Source of the DNA: Roseomonas sp.
GTDB lineage: Bacteria; Pseudomonadota; Alphaproteobacteria; Acetobacterales; Acetobacteraceae
Assembly: GCA_031180725.1 (NCBI GenBank)
Contig: JAPSLO010000011.1
Coordinates: 70,477-134,476 of the forward strand
Direction of reading: 5' to 3'
Length of the DNA: 64,000 bases
Positions 7,641 to 15,837 of this stretch are shown piece after piece. Position numbers and translations under genes: made by a program. The notes below the pieces were generated by a model that saw only the letters and a list, made by a program, of their open reading frames with translations, was not told the DNA's origin and did not search any database. The stretch's first letter is position 1. Each line of letters opens with the position of its first letter.

Positions 7641-8857
7641 GCCAGAGCCGTCCCCCCAGCCTTCTCGACCGCCTCCGTCGCTTCGATCCGGCTGTGTTGC
7701 CGATCCTGGTCGCCGGGCTGGTGCTGGTGGGAGCGGTGCTGTGGCTGCTCGGCCGCCCGCTGCCCAGCCCCAGCACCAATACGCCCGACCCGCAGCTCGC
7801 CGCCCTACGCGGCGAAGTGGAACGGCTGCAGGTGCTGACCGGCCGCGTGGCTGCACTGGAGGCCCGTCCCCAGCCCCAGATGCCCGACCTGGCCCCGTTG
7901 CGGGAGGCGATTGCCGCCGCCAATGGCCAAGCCCAGGCGCTGGAGCAGCGGGTGGAGGCGGTGGCCCGCGACCTGGCCGCCCGTCCGCAAGTCAATCCCG
8001 ACAGCTTCGCCAGCCGCGATGCGCTGGGGCAACTCGCCACGCGCATCGAGGGTGTGCAGCGCGACCTGCAGGCGGCCGCCGGCCGCATTGAGACGATGCA
8101 GCGCGACCTGCAGGCCGCCTACACCCAGCTTGCGCAGCGCCAATCCGTGGCGGAAGGCGCGCTGGGTGCGCTGACCGGCCGGCTGGCCGCTGCCGAAGCC
8201 GCCCTCGCTGCCCGCGGCCAGGCCATCGAGCAGCTGGTCAGCCGCATGGGTCAGGGGGAACAGGCATTGGCCGCCCGCATCGCCGCGCTGGAATCCCAGC
8301 TGCAGCAGCGTGCCGCCGCCATTGAGGCTCAGGCTGGCCGGATCGCGGCGCTGGAGGGAACGGCGCAGCGCCTGGCCGCGCTGGAAGGCCGCGCCGCCCG
8401 GATGGCGGCGCTCGACCAGGTGCGCAACGCACTGGAAGCCGGCCAGCCGCTGGGCGGCGCGCTGGCGCCGCTGGCGAATGTGCCGCCAGCCCTCAGCCGC
8501 TTTGCCACCACACCACCGCCCACCGAGGCGCAGCTTCGCCTGGGCTTCGAGGAAGCCGCACGCGCTGGCCGCGCGGCCAGCGAGCCGCAGGGTGCCACCA
8601 GCGTGATGGAATCCGCCGCCCAGCGCCTGCAGGGGCTGATCACTGTGCGTCGCGGTGAGGAGATCCTGGTCGGCGACGCCGCCGGCGCCGAGATCGAGAA
8701 GGCGCGCCGCGCCGTGGAGGCCGGCGACCTCGAGGCCGCCTTGCGCTTACTTTCGCGTCTCTCGCCCCCGGCCAGGCAGGCCATGGCCGGCTGGATCGAG
8801 CAGGCGGAGGCGCTGGTCGCCGCCCGCCAGGCAATCCGCCAGATGGCCGCGGGCTGA
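7637..8857 (+). CDS. Mitofilin-like inner-membrane coiled-coil protein
   Basis: A 406-residue protein of the alphaproteobacterial mitofilin/Mic60-like group (COG4223). It has a short cytosolic N-terminus, one transmembrane helix (residues about 21-40), a long region rich in alanine, glutamine and arginine heptads predicted as coiled coil (about 50-270), and a C-terminal helical domain (about 290-406). Family members in the hemCD-hemY cluster are linked to membrane organisation. The ATG at 7637 overlaps the hemD stop and has AGGAG about 5 nt upstream. Low sequence complexity makes similarity-based assignment less secure; the gene order gives most of the confidence. Confidence 0.85.
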   Translation: MSQSRPPSLLDRLRRFDPAVLPILVAGLVLVGAVLWLLGRPLPSPSTNTPDPQLAALRGEVERLQVLTGRVAALEARPQPQMPDLAPLREAIAAANGQAQALEQRVEAVARDLAARPQVNPDSFASRDALGQLATRIEGVQRDLQAAAGRIETMQRDLQAAYTQLAQRQSVAEGALGALTGRLAAAEAALAARGQAIEQLVSRMGQGEQALAARIAALESQLQQRAAAIEAQAGRIAALEGTAQRLAALEGRAARMAALDQVRNALEAGQPLGGALAPLANVPPALSRFATTPPPTEAQLRLGFEEAARAGRAASEPQGATSVMESAAQRLQGLITVRRGEEILVGDAAGAEIEKARRAVEAGDLEAALRLLSRLSPPARQAMAGWIEQAEALVAARQAIRQMAAG

Positions 8858-8870
8858 GGGGCTTCGCGGC

Positions 8871-10142
8871 ATGCGCAACGCGCTGATCTATCTCGCCCTC
8901 CTTGCGCTGGGGGTGGCGGTCACGTTGTACATGGCCCGCCTCGGCGGCACGGTGGAGGTGCGAGTCGGCGAGTTCGAGATCGTCGCCCCCTTCGCCCTGA
9001 CGCTGCTGGCCCTGGCCCTCCTGTTCCTGCTGCTGCACCTGCTTCTGGCCGCGATCGGCGCGCTGCGCCGGCTGCCCGCCCGGATGCGGGCGAAGCGGGA
9101 GGCGCGCCGGCGCGTGGAGGGCGATGCCGCCGTGACCCGCGCCCTGGTGGCGTTGGCCGCCGGCACGCCGGAACTGGCCCGGCTGGAGGTGCGGCGCGCC
9201 CGCGATCGCCTGGGCGACACGCCCCAGACCCTGCTCCTGGCCGCCGAGGCGGAGCGTCTGGCTGGCCGCGAGGAGGCGGCCGCCGAGGCCTTCCATGCCC
9301 TGGCTGCGCGCCCCGAGTCCCGCTTCCTTGGCCTGCGCGGCCTGCTGCGCCAGGCGATCCAGCGCGAGGACTGGCCCACCGCCCAGCGCCTGGCCCGCGA
9401 AGCCGAGGCCGCCCAGCCCGGCGCCGCCTGGCTGCGGCAGGAGCGTGAGACGCTGGCGCTGCGCACGCGCGACTGGCGTGAGGCCCTGGCACTGGCCGCG
9501 CCGGGCACGGCCCAGGCGCCGCTCGCCCTCGCCGCCGCGCAGCAGGAACCGTCCGAGGGTGGCCGTGCGGCGGAGTTGGAGCGCCAGGCCTTCCAGGCCG
9601 ATCCCGGTTTCGCTCCCGCGGCGTTGGCCCATGCGCAGCGGCTGAAGGAGACCGGCAGCCCCCGCCGGGCCCGGCAGGTGCTGGAGGAAGCCTGGAAGGC
9701 GCGCCCGCATCCCGACATCGCCGAGGCCTACCTGGCTGCCGAGACGGATCCCCTGCCGCGGATGAAGGCGGGCGAGCAGCTTGTCGTCGGCAACCCGACC
9801 CATCCCGAAAGCCGCCTGCTGATCGGCCGGCTGGCCACCGCCGCCGGCCTGACCGGCCGCGCCCGGCAGGAGCTGGAAGCGCTGACCGCTTCCGGCCAGG
9901 CGGATCGGCGTGCGTGGCTGGCGCTGTCGGACCTGGAGGAAGTGGAGCAGGGAGACACGCCGGAAGGCCGGGCGGCCCAGGCGAAATGGCTGCGCCTGGC
10001 CGCCACCGCCGCGCCGGAGCCGCGCTGGCGTTGCAGCGCCTGCGGCACGGACCATGCCGCCTGGGGCCCGGTCTGCCCGCACTGCCAGTCCGTGGGCACC
10101 ATCGGCTGGAGCAGCCCGCAGCAATTGCCGGTGGCCGGGTAA
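8871..10142 (+). CDS. HemY-like TPR membrane protein with C-terminal tetracysteine ribbon
   Basis: This 423-residue protein matches HemY (COG3898). It has two N-terminal transmembrane helices (residues about 4-22 and 40-62), a basic stretch and then TPR-like alpha-helical repeats to about residue 370. The C-terminus carries CSAC and CPHC pairs (Cys388, Cys391, Cys402, Cys405) in a rubredoxin-like knuckle resembling that of LapB/YciM. Despite its name, HemY of this type is not the protoporphyrinogen oxidase. It follows the mitofilin-like gene by 13 nt and ends the heme operon; the next gene is convergent. A scaffold or assembly role at the inner membrane is inferred. Confidence 0.88.
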   Translation: MRNALIYLALLALGVAVTLYMARLGGTVEVRVGEFEIVAPFALTLLALALLFLLLHLLLAAIGALRRLPARMRAKREARRRVEGDAAVTRALVALAAGTPELARLEVRRARDRLGDTPQTLLLAAEAERLAGREEAAAEAFHALAARPESRFLGLRGLLRQAIQREDWPTAQRLAREAEAAQPGAAWLRQERETLALRTRDWREALALAAPGTAQAPLALAAAQQEPSEGGRAAELERQAFQADPGFAPAALAHAQRLKETGSPRRARQVLEEAWKARPHPDIAEAYLAAETDPLPRMKAGEQLVVGNPTHPESRLLIGRLATAAGLTGRARQELEALTASGQADRRAWLALSDLEEVEQGDTPEGRAAQAKWLRLAATAAPEPRWRCSACGTDHAAWGPVCPHCQSVGTIGWSSPQQLPVAG

Positions 10143-10156
10143 TCCGGAAAGGCGGC

Positions 10157-10528
10157 TCAGCGGGGCTCTGGCGGCTGGTCTTGCGCGACGCCGGCCGCCA
10201 GGCGCTTCGGGGCGACCAGGCTATAGCTGCGGCGGATCAGCGAATCGGCCTCCGCCCAGTCCACGGCACCGCCCAGCTGCAGCCCGATCCAACCCCGCCC
10301 GCCCAGATAGGGCGGGCGGAAGAAGCGTTCCGGCGCTGCTTCCATCAGCAGTTCCTGCACCCCCGGCGGCGCCTTCAGCCAGACGGCGGGCGCATCGTGC
10401 CAGCGGCTGACCAAGGCGAAAATTTTGCCGCGGACGCGGAAGGTGGGGGTCTCCCAGGTTTCGATCTCCTCGGCTTCCGGCAGGGCGAGGCAAAGGCGGC
10501 GCAGGCGGGCGAGTGCGGCGGCGAACAT
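10157..10528 (-). CDS. MmcQ/YjbR family protein
   Basis: A 123-residue protein of the MmcQ/YjbR family, small proteins with a CyaY-like, DNA-binding-type fold and no firm function. Family features are LCLALPEAEEIETWETPTFRV at the N-terminus, KIFALVS, and the C-terminal GGRGWIGLQLGG and SYSLVAPKRL. The length fits the family (about 115-125). It starts at ATG 10528 and is convergent with the HemY-like gene, with only 14 nt between the stops. It is divergent from the secreted hypothetical protein downstream on the map. Confidence 0.85.
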   Translation of the reverse strand: MFAAALARLRRLCLALPEAEEIETWETPTFRVRGKIFALVSRWHDAPAVWLKAPPGVQELLMEAAPERFFRPPYLGGRGWIGLQLGGAVDWAEADSLIRRSYSLVAPKRLAAGVAQDQPPEPR

Positions 10529-10614
10529 CGCGTGAGGCTACAACGCTAGGCTTGCGCGCCGGAAACGCGGCGCCGACCCTTGCCATTGCGAAACCCGACG
10601 GGGAGGAGATGCCA

Positions 10615-11217
10615 ATGCTGCGCCGCGCTCTGCTGGGCCTGTTGCTGGCCTTGCCGGCCACCGCACTGGCCCAGGACCGCCCGCCGATCACGCCATCCCG
10701 CGACGTGGCCGTGACCTACCGCTTCCTCGGCCAGTCCATGCCCCAGGGCGCGCCGCAGAGCATGACGATCAGCTGGCTGGCCGCGCAGCAGTTGATGCGC
10801 TCCGACCTGCCGGGCATGGGCTACATGGTAATGGATCACCGCAACCAGCGTGCCTTCATGGTGATGGAGCAGGTGCGCGCCATCATGGAACTGCCGGCGC
10901 AGCAGGCCGTGCAGCAGTACGGTCCCTCGCCGCGCGCCACTTTCCGGCGCGAGGGCAGCGCGACCGTCGCGGGCCACAGCTGCACCATTTGGTCCTATCA
11001 GGATGGCGACAGCCGCGGGCGGGCCTGCGTGACGGCGGATGGCGTGACGCTGCGCGCGGAAGGCACGGCCCAGGGCCATTCGGGTGGGCTCGAAGCAACG
11101 AATGTGGCCTTCGGGCCCCAGGATCCCGCGCGCTTCCAGCGTCCCCAGGGCTATCGAACGATGCAGAGCCTGCAGGGCGTCGCGCCGCAATCCGACCAGA
11201 AGCCGACGGGACGTTGA
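10615..11217 (+). CDS. Secreted hypothetical protein
   Basis: A 200-residue exported protein of no recognised family. It has a Sec signal peptide MLRRALLGLLLALPATALAQ with likely cleavage after ALA. The mature part alternates short beta-type strands (VAVTYRFLG, MTISWLAAQQLMR, YMVMDHRNQRAFMVM) and contains AGHSCTIWSYQDG and RACVTADGV. The two cysteines could form a disulphide. The beta pattern is reminiscent of DUF4412-type or LolA-like periplasmic folds, but this is only an impression. The ATG at 10615 is favoured because GGAGGAG ends 6 nt upstream; ATG 10609 abuts it. Monocistronic. Confidence 0.75.
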   Translation: MLRRALLGLLLALPATALAQDRPPITPSRDVAVTYRFLGQSMPQGAPQSMTISWLAAQQLMRSDLPGMGYMVMDHRNQRAFMVMEQVRAIMELPAQQAVQQYGPSPRATFRREGSATVAGHSCTIWSYQDGDSRGRACVTADGVTLRAEGTAQGHSGGLEATNVAFGPQDPARFQRPQGYRTMQSLQGVAPQSDQKPTGR

Positions 11218-11224
11218 ACCGGGG

Positions 11225-11497
11225 TCAAGAGACGATCTCGCCGTTCCAGACCGGGAAGGTGCCGGAGGCTGCCGGCAGGCCGGGCCGGCGCCAGACGGCG
11301 CGCCAGGCCACCCTGTCAAAGTTCATGCCCATATGGACGAACTGGCCGGCTTCCTCCACTTCGATCTCCGCCACGGCGGCGCGCAGCGCGGGCCCCAATT
11401 GGGCCAGCGCATGGCGCACCAGCACGGCGCGCGGCACGCCATGCAGCGAGGCGGCGTCCACCGGCAGCGCCTTCCCGGCGGCGAAATCGAAGGGCAT
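11225..11497 (-). CDS. Small hypothetical protein
   Basis: A 90-residue protein with no recognised domain. Residues 25-50 (AVLVRHALAQLGPALRAAVAEIEVEE) suggest a helix. The C-terminus has several tryptophans (AWRAVW, PVWNGEIVS). The frame is open further upstream, but the sequence there is intergenic in character, so ATG 11497 is used; a GGAG lies about 9 nt before it. It converges with the secreted protein at 10615 and is divergent from lolA. The codon pattern supports coding, but no function can be given. Confidence 0.5.
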   Translation of the reverse strand: MPFDFAAGKALPVDAASLHGVPRAVLVRHALAQLGPALRAAVAEIEVEEAGQFVHMGMNFDRVAWRAVWRRPGLPAASGTFPVWNGEIVS

Positions 11498-11523
11498 CGG
11501 GATGCTCCGTCCGAATGGGGGGA

Positions 11524-11560
11524 GCCCGATCCTCGGGCCTTGCACGCCGATCCTCGGCGC
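11524..11560. repeat. Two tandem hairpins sharing the core CCGATCCTCGG
   Basis: GCCCGA-TCC-TCGGGC (11524-11538) and CGCCGA-TCC-TCGGCG (11545-11559) are two 6-bp stem-loops with the same TCC loop and core, 21 bp apart. They sit between the divergent small hypothetical gene and lolA. They could be a double operator or small repeat units. Confidence 0.5.
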
Positions 11561-11666
11561 GCCGGCATCCTGATGCGGGGATGGTAACAGAGGGGTTAAT
11601 GCGGTCGCAGGGATTCGCGTGGCCGGGTGAAGGGACCGCCTTCCGCTTGCCACGCCGGCGCGCCAT

Positions 11667-12317
11667 GTGAAGCGCATGTTTCGCCGACACCTCCTGCTCG
11701 GGGCCGCGCTGCTGCCGCTGCCGGCCGCCATCCCCGCCCAGGCCCAGAACCGGGCCCAGGGCCAGGCCCAGACCCTGGACCGCGCCGCGCTGCAACGCGT
11801 GGAGGCCTATCTCAACGGGCTGCGCAGCCTGAAGGCGCGCTTCCTGCAGATCAGTCAGACCGGCGCCCAGGCCCAGGGCACCGCCTGGATCCTGCGGCCC
11901 GGCCGCATGCGGTTCGACTACGACCCGCCCGAGCCCCTGCTGCTGGTCGCCTCCGGCGGGCAGGTGATGATGTACGACCGCGAGCTGCGCCAGCCGACCA
12001 TCGCCCCCGTCAGCTCCACCCCGCTGGGCCTGCTGCTGCGGGAGCGCATCAGCTTCTCTGGCGATATCAGCGTCTTCGGCATGGAGCGCAGCGGCGGCTT
12101 CCTGCGCATCGGCCTGCACCGCACCAACAACGCCGCCGAAGGCCGCCTGATCCTCGCCTTCGAGGAGAACCCGATCCAACTGCGCCAATGGACGGTGATC
12201 GATGCCCAGGGCCGCGAAACCCGCGTGACCCTCTACGAGATCGACACCTCCGTCACGCCCAGCACCCGCATCTTCGACTTCAACGATCCCCGCTTCCTGG
12301 AACAGGAAACGCGCTGA
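11667..12317 (+). CDS. lolA: LolA family outer-membrane lipoprotein carrier
   Basis: LolA accepts lipoproteins from LolCDE at the inner membrane and carries them across the periplasm. The 216-residue precursor has a signal peptide (to about residue 26, ending PAQAQ). The mature domain has the half-barrel pattern: LRSLKARFLQIS, GTAWILRPGRMRFDYDPPEPLLLVASGG, VMMYDREL and a C-terminal TRIFDFNDPRFLE. It starts at GTG 11667 (in-frame ATG 11676 is an alternative). An 18-bp duplication covers its 3' end and stop. It is transcribed alone, between a divergent small gene and convergent dut. Confidence 0.88.
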   Translation: MKRMFRRHLLLGAALLPLPAAIPAQAQNRAQGQAQTLDRAALQRVEAYLNGLRSLKARFLQISQTGAQAQGTAWILRPGRMRFDYDPPEPLLLVASGGQVMMYDRELRQPTIAPVSSTPLGLLLRERISFSGDISVFGMERSGGFLRIGLHRTNNAAEGRLILAFEENPIQLRQWTVIDAQGRETRVTLYEIDTSVTPSTRIFDFNDPRFLEQETR

Positions 12318-12335
12318 GAACAGGAAACGCGCTGA
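12300..12335 (+). repeat. 18-bp tandem duplication spanning the lolA stop
   Basis: GAACAGGAAACGCGCTGA occurs twice without a gap (12300-12317 and 12318-12335). The first copy encodes the last residues and stop of lolA; the second lies downstream and repeats the stop. This is a perfect, probably recent, slippage-type duplication. Confidence 0.9.
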
Positions 12336-12364
12336 CTGGATTTGTCTTCCCGGCGGTTGTCGCT

Positions 12365-12383
12365 GCGGGGGCTCTGCCCCCGC
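12365..12383 (+). terminator. Terminator-like hairpin after lolA
   Basis: GCGGGGGC-TCT-GCCCCCGC is a perfect 8-bp stem with a 3-nt loop, 48 nt after the lolA stop. No T-run follows, so it may act in a Rho-assisted way or be part of a repeat. Confidence 0.5.
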
Positions 12384-12426
12384 GCGCCCGCCGGGGGCGG
12401 TGGCCGCACCCGGACCCCGCCATCAG

Positions 12427-12503
12427 TTTGGGATGATGCGGGAGGAGGCGTTGCGGGTGCGCCCCAGGCACAGCACGCCAAGCCCCTCCCGCATCATCCC
12501 AAA
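12427..12503. repeat. Long inverted repeat with 19-bp perfect arms
   Basis: The arms 12427-12445 (begins TTTGGGATGATGC) and 12485-12503 are exact reverse complements, separated by 39 nt that contain a further GGCGT/ACGCC pairing. It lies in the roughly 275-nt gap between convergent lolA and dut, which otherwise shows no gene. It could be a bidirectional terminator or a MITE-like or REP-like element. Confidence 0.75.
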
Positions 12504-12591
12504 ATCTCATGAGGTCCAGAAGGCCACTACTTCTTGGTGGGGGCAGGGCGGCGAAAAGCCCCCCGGAAGCAACGCGGCGAAGACAACCCGG

Positions 12592-13041
12592 TCAGCGCGT
12601 TCCCGTGCTGCCGAAGCCGCCCTGGCCGCGGGTGGTGTCGGGCAGGGTGGTGGTTTCGCGCCAGGTGGCGCGGGTGACGGGGGCGATCACGGCCTGGGCG
12701 ATCCGCATGCCGCGCTCGATGGTGAACGCCTCAAGGCCGGCATTCAGGACGATCACCTGCAATTCGCCGCGGTAGTCCTCGTCCACCGTGCCGGGTGCGT
12801 TGGGCAGGGTGATGCCGTGCTTCAGCGCCAGGCCGGAGCGCGGCCGCACCTGCATCTCGTAACCCGGCGGCAGGGCGATGCGGAGCCCAGTGGGGACCAG
12901 TGCGCGGCCGCCGGGCGGGATGGTCAGTGGTTCGGTGACGGCCGCCATCAGGTCCATGCCGGCGGCGCCATCCGTGGCATAGCTCGGCAGGGGAAGGCCC
13001 TCGGAATGGGGCAGGCGGGTGATCAGGATTTCAACGTTCAT
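12592..13041 (-). CDS. dut: Deoxyuridine 5'-triphosphate nucleotidohydrolase
   Basis: Dut hydrolyses dUTP to dUMP and pyrophosphate, keeping uracil out of DNA and supplying dTMP synthesis. The 149-residue protein has the trimeric dUTPase motifs in order: DGAAGMDL (1), [11 protein letters not shown] (2), [14 protein letters not shown] (3, with the catalytic aspartate), RIAQAVI (4) and the C-terminal arm GQGGFGSTG (5). Its ATG overlaps the coaBC stop by 4 nt (ATGA), so it is translationally coupled to coaBC. The coaBC-dut pair is conserved in alphaproteobacteria. Confidence 0.96.
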   Translation of the reverse strand: MNVEILITRLPHSEGLPLPSYATDGAAGMDLMAAVTEPLTIPPGGRALVPTGLRIALPPGYEMQVRPRSGLALKHGITLPNAPGTVDEDYRGELQVIVLNAGLEAFTIERGMRIAQAVIAPVTRATWRETTTLPDTTRGQGGFGSTGTR

Positions 13042-14222
13042 GCTAGGGCCTCGGCGATGCGGGTGGCGAGGCGGCGGGCGACCTCGTCCTTGGGCAGGCG
13101 CGGCCAGTCCTCGACCCCGGTGGCGGTGACCAGGTGGACCGCGTTTTCGGCACCGCCCATGACGTCGCCAGAGACATCGTTGGCCACGATCCAGTCGCAG
13201 CCCTTGCGGGCGCGCTTGGCCTGGGCATGTTCGACCACCTTCTCGGTCTCCGCCGCAAAGCCGACCACCAGGCGCGGACGCGCCGTGGCGTGGTGGGCGA
13301 TGGTCGCGAGGATGTCGGGGTTCAGCGCCAGGTGGATCTCGGGCGGCGGCGCGCCGGGTTCCTTCTTGATCTTCTGGGTGGGCACACTGTCCGGGCGGAA
13401 ATCGGCGACGGCGGCGTTGAAGATGGCGGCATCAGCGGGCAGGGCAGCTTCGACGGCGGCCAGCATCTCGCGCGCGCTTTCTATGCGCTTCACCGTAACG
13501 CCGGCAGGGTCGGGCAGGGCGGTGGGGCCGCTGACGAGCGTGACGCGGGCGCCGAGTGCCGCCAGCGCCGCGGCAATGGCATAGCCCTGCCGGCCGCTGC
13601 TGCGGTTCGCGATGTAGCGCACGGGGTCGATGGATTCATGTGTCGGCCCGGCGGTGACGATCACATGGCGGCCGGCGAGCAGGCCGGTGGCGAAGCGGCT
13701 TTCGATGGCCGCCAGGATGGTGGCGGGTTCGGCCAGGCGGCCAGGGCCGCTTTCCGGCTCGGCCATCGGGCCTTCCTCCGGCCCGACTAGGACGATGCCA
13801 CGCGCGGCAAGCGTCGCGACATTCGCGCGTGTCGCTGGGTGCATCCACATGGCGGGGTTCATCGCGGGCGCAGCCAGCACCGGCGCGCGGGTGGCGAGCA
13901 GGATGGTGCTGGCCAGGTCATCCGCCAGGCCCTGCGCCATCTTCGCCAGGATGTTCGCGCTGGCAGGGGCGACGACGACCAGGTCGGGCCAGCGCGCCAG
14001 GCGGATATGGCCGATCTCGGCCTCGGCGGCCCAGAGATCTTCATGGACGCGCTGGCCGGAGATGCCGGCCAGGGCCTCCTTCGTGACGAAACGCGCGCCG
14101 CCGGCGGTCAGCACTGGCATGACCTCGGCGCCCGCCTTGCGGAGCAGGCGGATGAGTTCCAGCGACTTGTAGGCGGCGACGCTGCCCGAGAGGATCAGCA
14201 GCACCTTGCGGCCGTGCATCAT
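13038..14222 (-). CDS. coaBC: Bifunctional phosphopantothenoylcysteine decarboxylase/phosphopantothenate-cysteine ligase
   Basis: CoaBC joins cysteine to 4'-phosphopantothenate and decarboxylates the product in coenzyme A synthesis. The N-terminal CoaC flavoprotein half (residues 1-180) has [32 protein letters not shown] and APAMNPAMW. The C-terminal CoaB half has [31 protein letters not shown] and KIKKEPG. At 394 residues the length is normal. ATG 14222 (or the adjacent ATG 14219) is used because the domain starts there. Dut follows with a 4-nt overlap. Unlike many relatives, no ubiB gene lies between it and ubiE. Confidence 0.95.
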   Translation of the reverse strand: MMHGRKVLLILSGSVAAYKSLELIRLLRKAGAEVMPVLTAGGARFVTKEALAGISGQRVHEDLWAAEAEIGHIRLARWPDLVVVAPASANILAKMAQGLADDLASTILLATRAPVLAAPAMNPAMWMHPATRANVATLAARGIVLVGPEEGPMAEPESGPGRLAEPATILAAIESRFATGLLAGRHVIVTAGPTHESIDPVRYIANRSSGRQGYAIAAALAALGARVTLVSGPTALPDPAGVTVKRIESAREMLAAVEAALPADAAIFNAAVADFRPDSVPTQKIKKEPGAPPPEIHLALNPDILATIAHHATARPRLVVGFAAETEKVVEHAQAKRARKGCDWIVANDVSGDVMGGAENAVHLVTATGVEDWPRLPKDEVARRLATRIAEALA

Positions 14223-14260
14223 GGCGCCGAGGTTAGCCGCCGCGACGCGATCCGGCGAGG

Positions 14261-14512
14261 CTATCGCGCGGAGTTCCGGCGCTGGGAAGCCACTTCGGAC
14301 AGCGCGGTGCGGCAGGCAGGGGAGAGGTTGCGGATATTCTGCCGCAGGCAGCTTCGCAGCGCTTGGCCGGGCTGCGCGTCGGAGCAGAGGCGCTGGATGT
14401 CGGGCCGGCAGGTCTCGCGCGCCGTGCTGGCGGCGTTCTGCGCCTGGGCGGGCTGGGCCAGTCCGGCCAGTGCGAAGGCGACGGGGGTCAGGCGAAGAAG
14501 GCGGCGCGGCAT
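14261..14512 (-). CDS. Small secreted cysteine-rich protein
   Basis: An 83-residue exported protein with a signal peptide (to about residue 25, ending AQPAQAQ). The mature segment has four cysteines in the pattern C-x(7)-C-x(12)-C-x(11)-C. It resembles the cysteine-rich repeat of Golgi apparatus protein 1 (PF00839 type): CRPDIQRLCSDAQPGQALRSC. Such single-repeat proteins occur in alphaproteobacteria with unknown function. A ribosome site AGGGAG precedes the ATG at 14512. It lies between the thioesterase and coaBC genes on the same strand. Confidence 0.75.
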   Translation of the reverse strand: MPRRLLRLTPVAFALAGLAQPAQAQNAASTARETCRPDIQRLCSDAQPGQALRSCLRQNIRNLSPACRTALSEVASQRRNSAR

Positions 14513-14610
14513 GTGGCAACTCCCTGTGGCGGCCGATGGGTGGCGTGACCATCCACGGCACGGGTTGCGGAAGTTTGGCGGGCTCGTTGCGAAATGTGTC
14601 GTCGGGCGTA

Positions 14611-15036
14611 TCAGCGCGGCGCAGGTGCCGCCGCCATCATCGTGGCCAGCATCGTGGCAGCCAATGTCTCGCTGCCGTCCGGCTGACGCATGAAGACATC
14701 CGCGCGGCAGAAGCTGAGCGTGCGGCCGGGCTTCAGCACCTCGCCCCGCGCTATGGCGGCGGTGCCGGCACCGGGACGCAGGAAACTGGTCTTGAACTCC
14801 ACGGAGAGCACCTCGCCGCCGTCCGGCAGCAGGGACATCGCCGCGAAGCCGCAGGCATTGTCGGCCAGGGTGGTCAGCACGCCGGCATGGAACAGGCCGT
14901 GATGCTGGGTGAGGTCGGCGCGGAATTCGCAGGTGATGACGCAGCGGCCCGGCGCCAGCGCGGTCAGCTCCGCCCCCAGAGTGCGCATGAAGCCCTGCGC
15001 GGCGAACGCGGCGCGCACCCGCTCCAGCTGACTCAT
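14611..15036 (-). CDS. PaaI-type hotdog-fold thioesterase
   Basis: A 141-residue hotdog-fold acyl-CoA thioesterase. It carries the PaaI-family core LTQHHGLFHAGVLTTLADNACGFAA, with the HGxxHxG-type catalytic loop and the aspartate on the long helix, and the strand region EVLSVEFKTSFLRPG. These enzymes hydrolyse acyl- or aryl-CoA thioesters; the substrate cannot be told from sequence. The start MSQLERVRAAF at 15036 is used instead of an unconserved upstream extension. It begins 16 nt after ubiE ends, so the genes are likely co-transcribed. Confidence 0.87.
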   Translation of the reverse strand: MSQLERVRAAFAAQGFMRTLGAELTALAPGRCVITCEFRADLTQHHGLFHAGVLTTLADNACGFAAMSLLPDGGEVLSVEFKTSFLRPGAGTAAIARGEVLKPGRTLSFCRADVFMRQPDGSETLAATMLATMMAAAPAPR

Positions 15037-15052
15037 GCGCGCCGGACCCGCA

Positions 15053-15790
15053 TTAAAGGCGCCAGCCAGTGTGGATGGCCACGATGCCACCAGAGAGATT
15101 GCGGTAGGCCACGCGTTCCAGCCCGGCCCGTTCCATCATCTCGCACAGCGTCTGCTGGTCGGGGAAGAGTCGGATGGATTCCGCCAGATACTGGTAGCTG
15201 TCCCGGTCCTTCGCCACGCGTGCCCCGATCTCCGGCAGGACCTTGAAGTTCCAGGTCTCGTACAACGGCGCCAGCGCCGCGATCTCCAGTTTCGAGAATT
15301 CCAGGCAGTGGAAACGTCCGCCGGGACGCAGCACGCGGCGCGCCTCGCGCAGCACGGCGTCCTTGTCGGTGCAGTTGCGCAGGCCGAAGGCGATGGAGAC
15401 CTTCTCCACGCTGCGGTCGGGCAGGGGGATCTTCTCGGCATCCACCACGGCGAAGTCCAGGCCCTGCAGGATGCCGCGGTCCAGCGCGCGCTTGCGCGCA
15501 ACTTCCAGCATCTCGGCATTCACATCGGTCAGGATCACGCGGCCCGCGCCGGCCGCCAGGGCGCCGAAGGCGATGTCGCCGGTGCCGCCGGCGAGATCGA
15601 GCAGCGTCTCCCGTGCCGAAGCGGCGATGGCGTTGATGAAGATGCGCTTCCAGATGCGATGGATGCCCAGGGACATCAGGTCGTTCATCAGATCGTAGCG
15701 CGGGGCCACGCTGTCGAAGACCTGGCGCACCAGGGAGGCCTTCTGGGCCTTCGGAACCTCGCGGAAGCCGAAATCAACCGTCTCGCTCAT
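15053..15790 (-). CDS. ubiE: Ubiquinone/menaquinone biosynthesis C-methyltransferase
   Basis: UbiE is the SAM-dependent C-methyltransferase of ubiquinone (and menaquinone) synthesis. The 245-residue protein has [46 protein letters not shown] motif [14 protein letters not shown] (residues about 61-73) and [21 protein letters not shown]. It ends [20 protein letters not shown] 15790 (MSETVDFGF) is used because the upstream in-frame start adds unconserved residues. It is divergent from mutM across 47 nt, a conserved alphaproteobacterial pair. The usual downstream partner ubiB is absent from this window. Confidence 0.95.
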   Translation of the reverse strand: MSETVDFGFREVPKAQKASLVRQVFDSVAPRYDLMNDLMSLGIHRIWKRIFINAIAASARETLLDLAGGTGDIAFGALAAGAGRVILTDVNAEMLEVARKRALDRGILQGLDFAVVDAEKIPLPDRSVEKVSIAFGLRNCTDKDAVLREARRVLRPGGRFHCLEFSKLEIAALAPLYETWNFKVLPEIGARVAKDRDSYQYLAESIRLFPDQQTLCEMMERAGLERVAYRNLSGGIVAIHTGWRL

Positions 15791-15837
15791 GGCCGGCAAC
15801 TTGGCGGATGCCGCGCGCCGCGGCAAGGAAGGGGACC

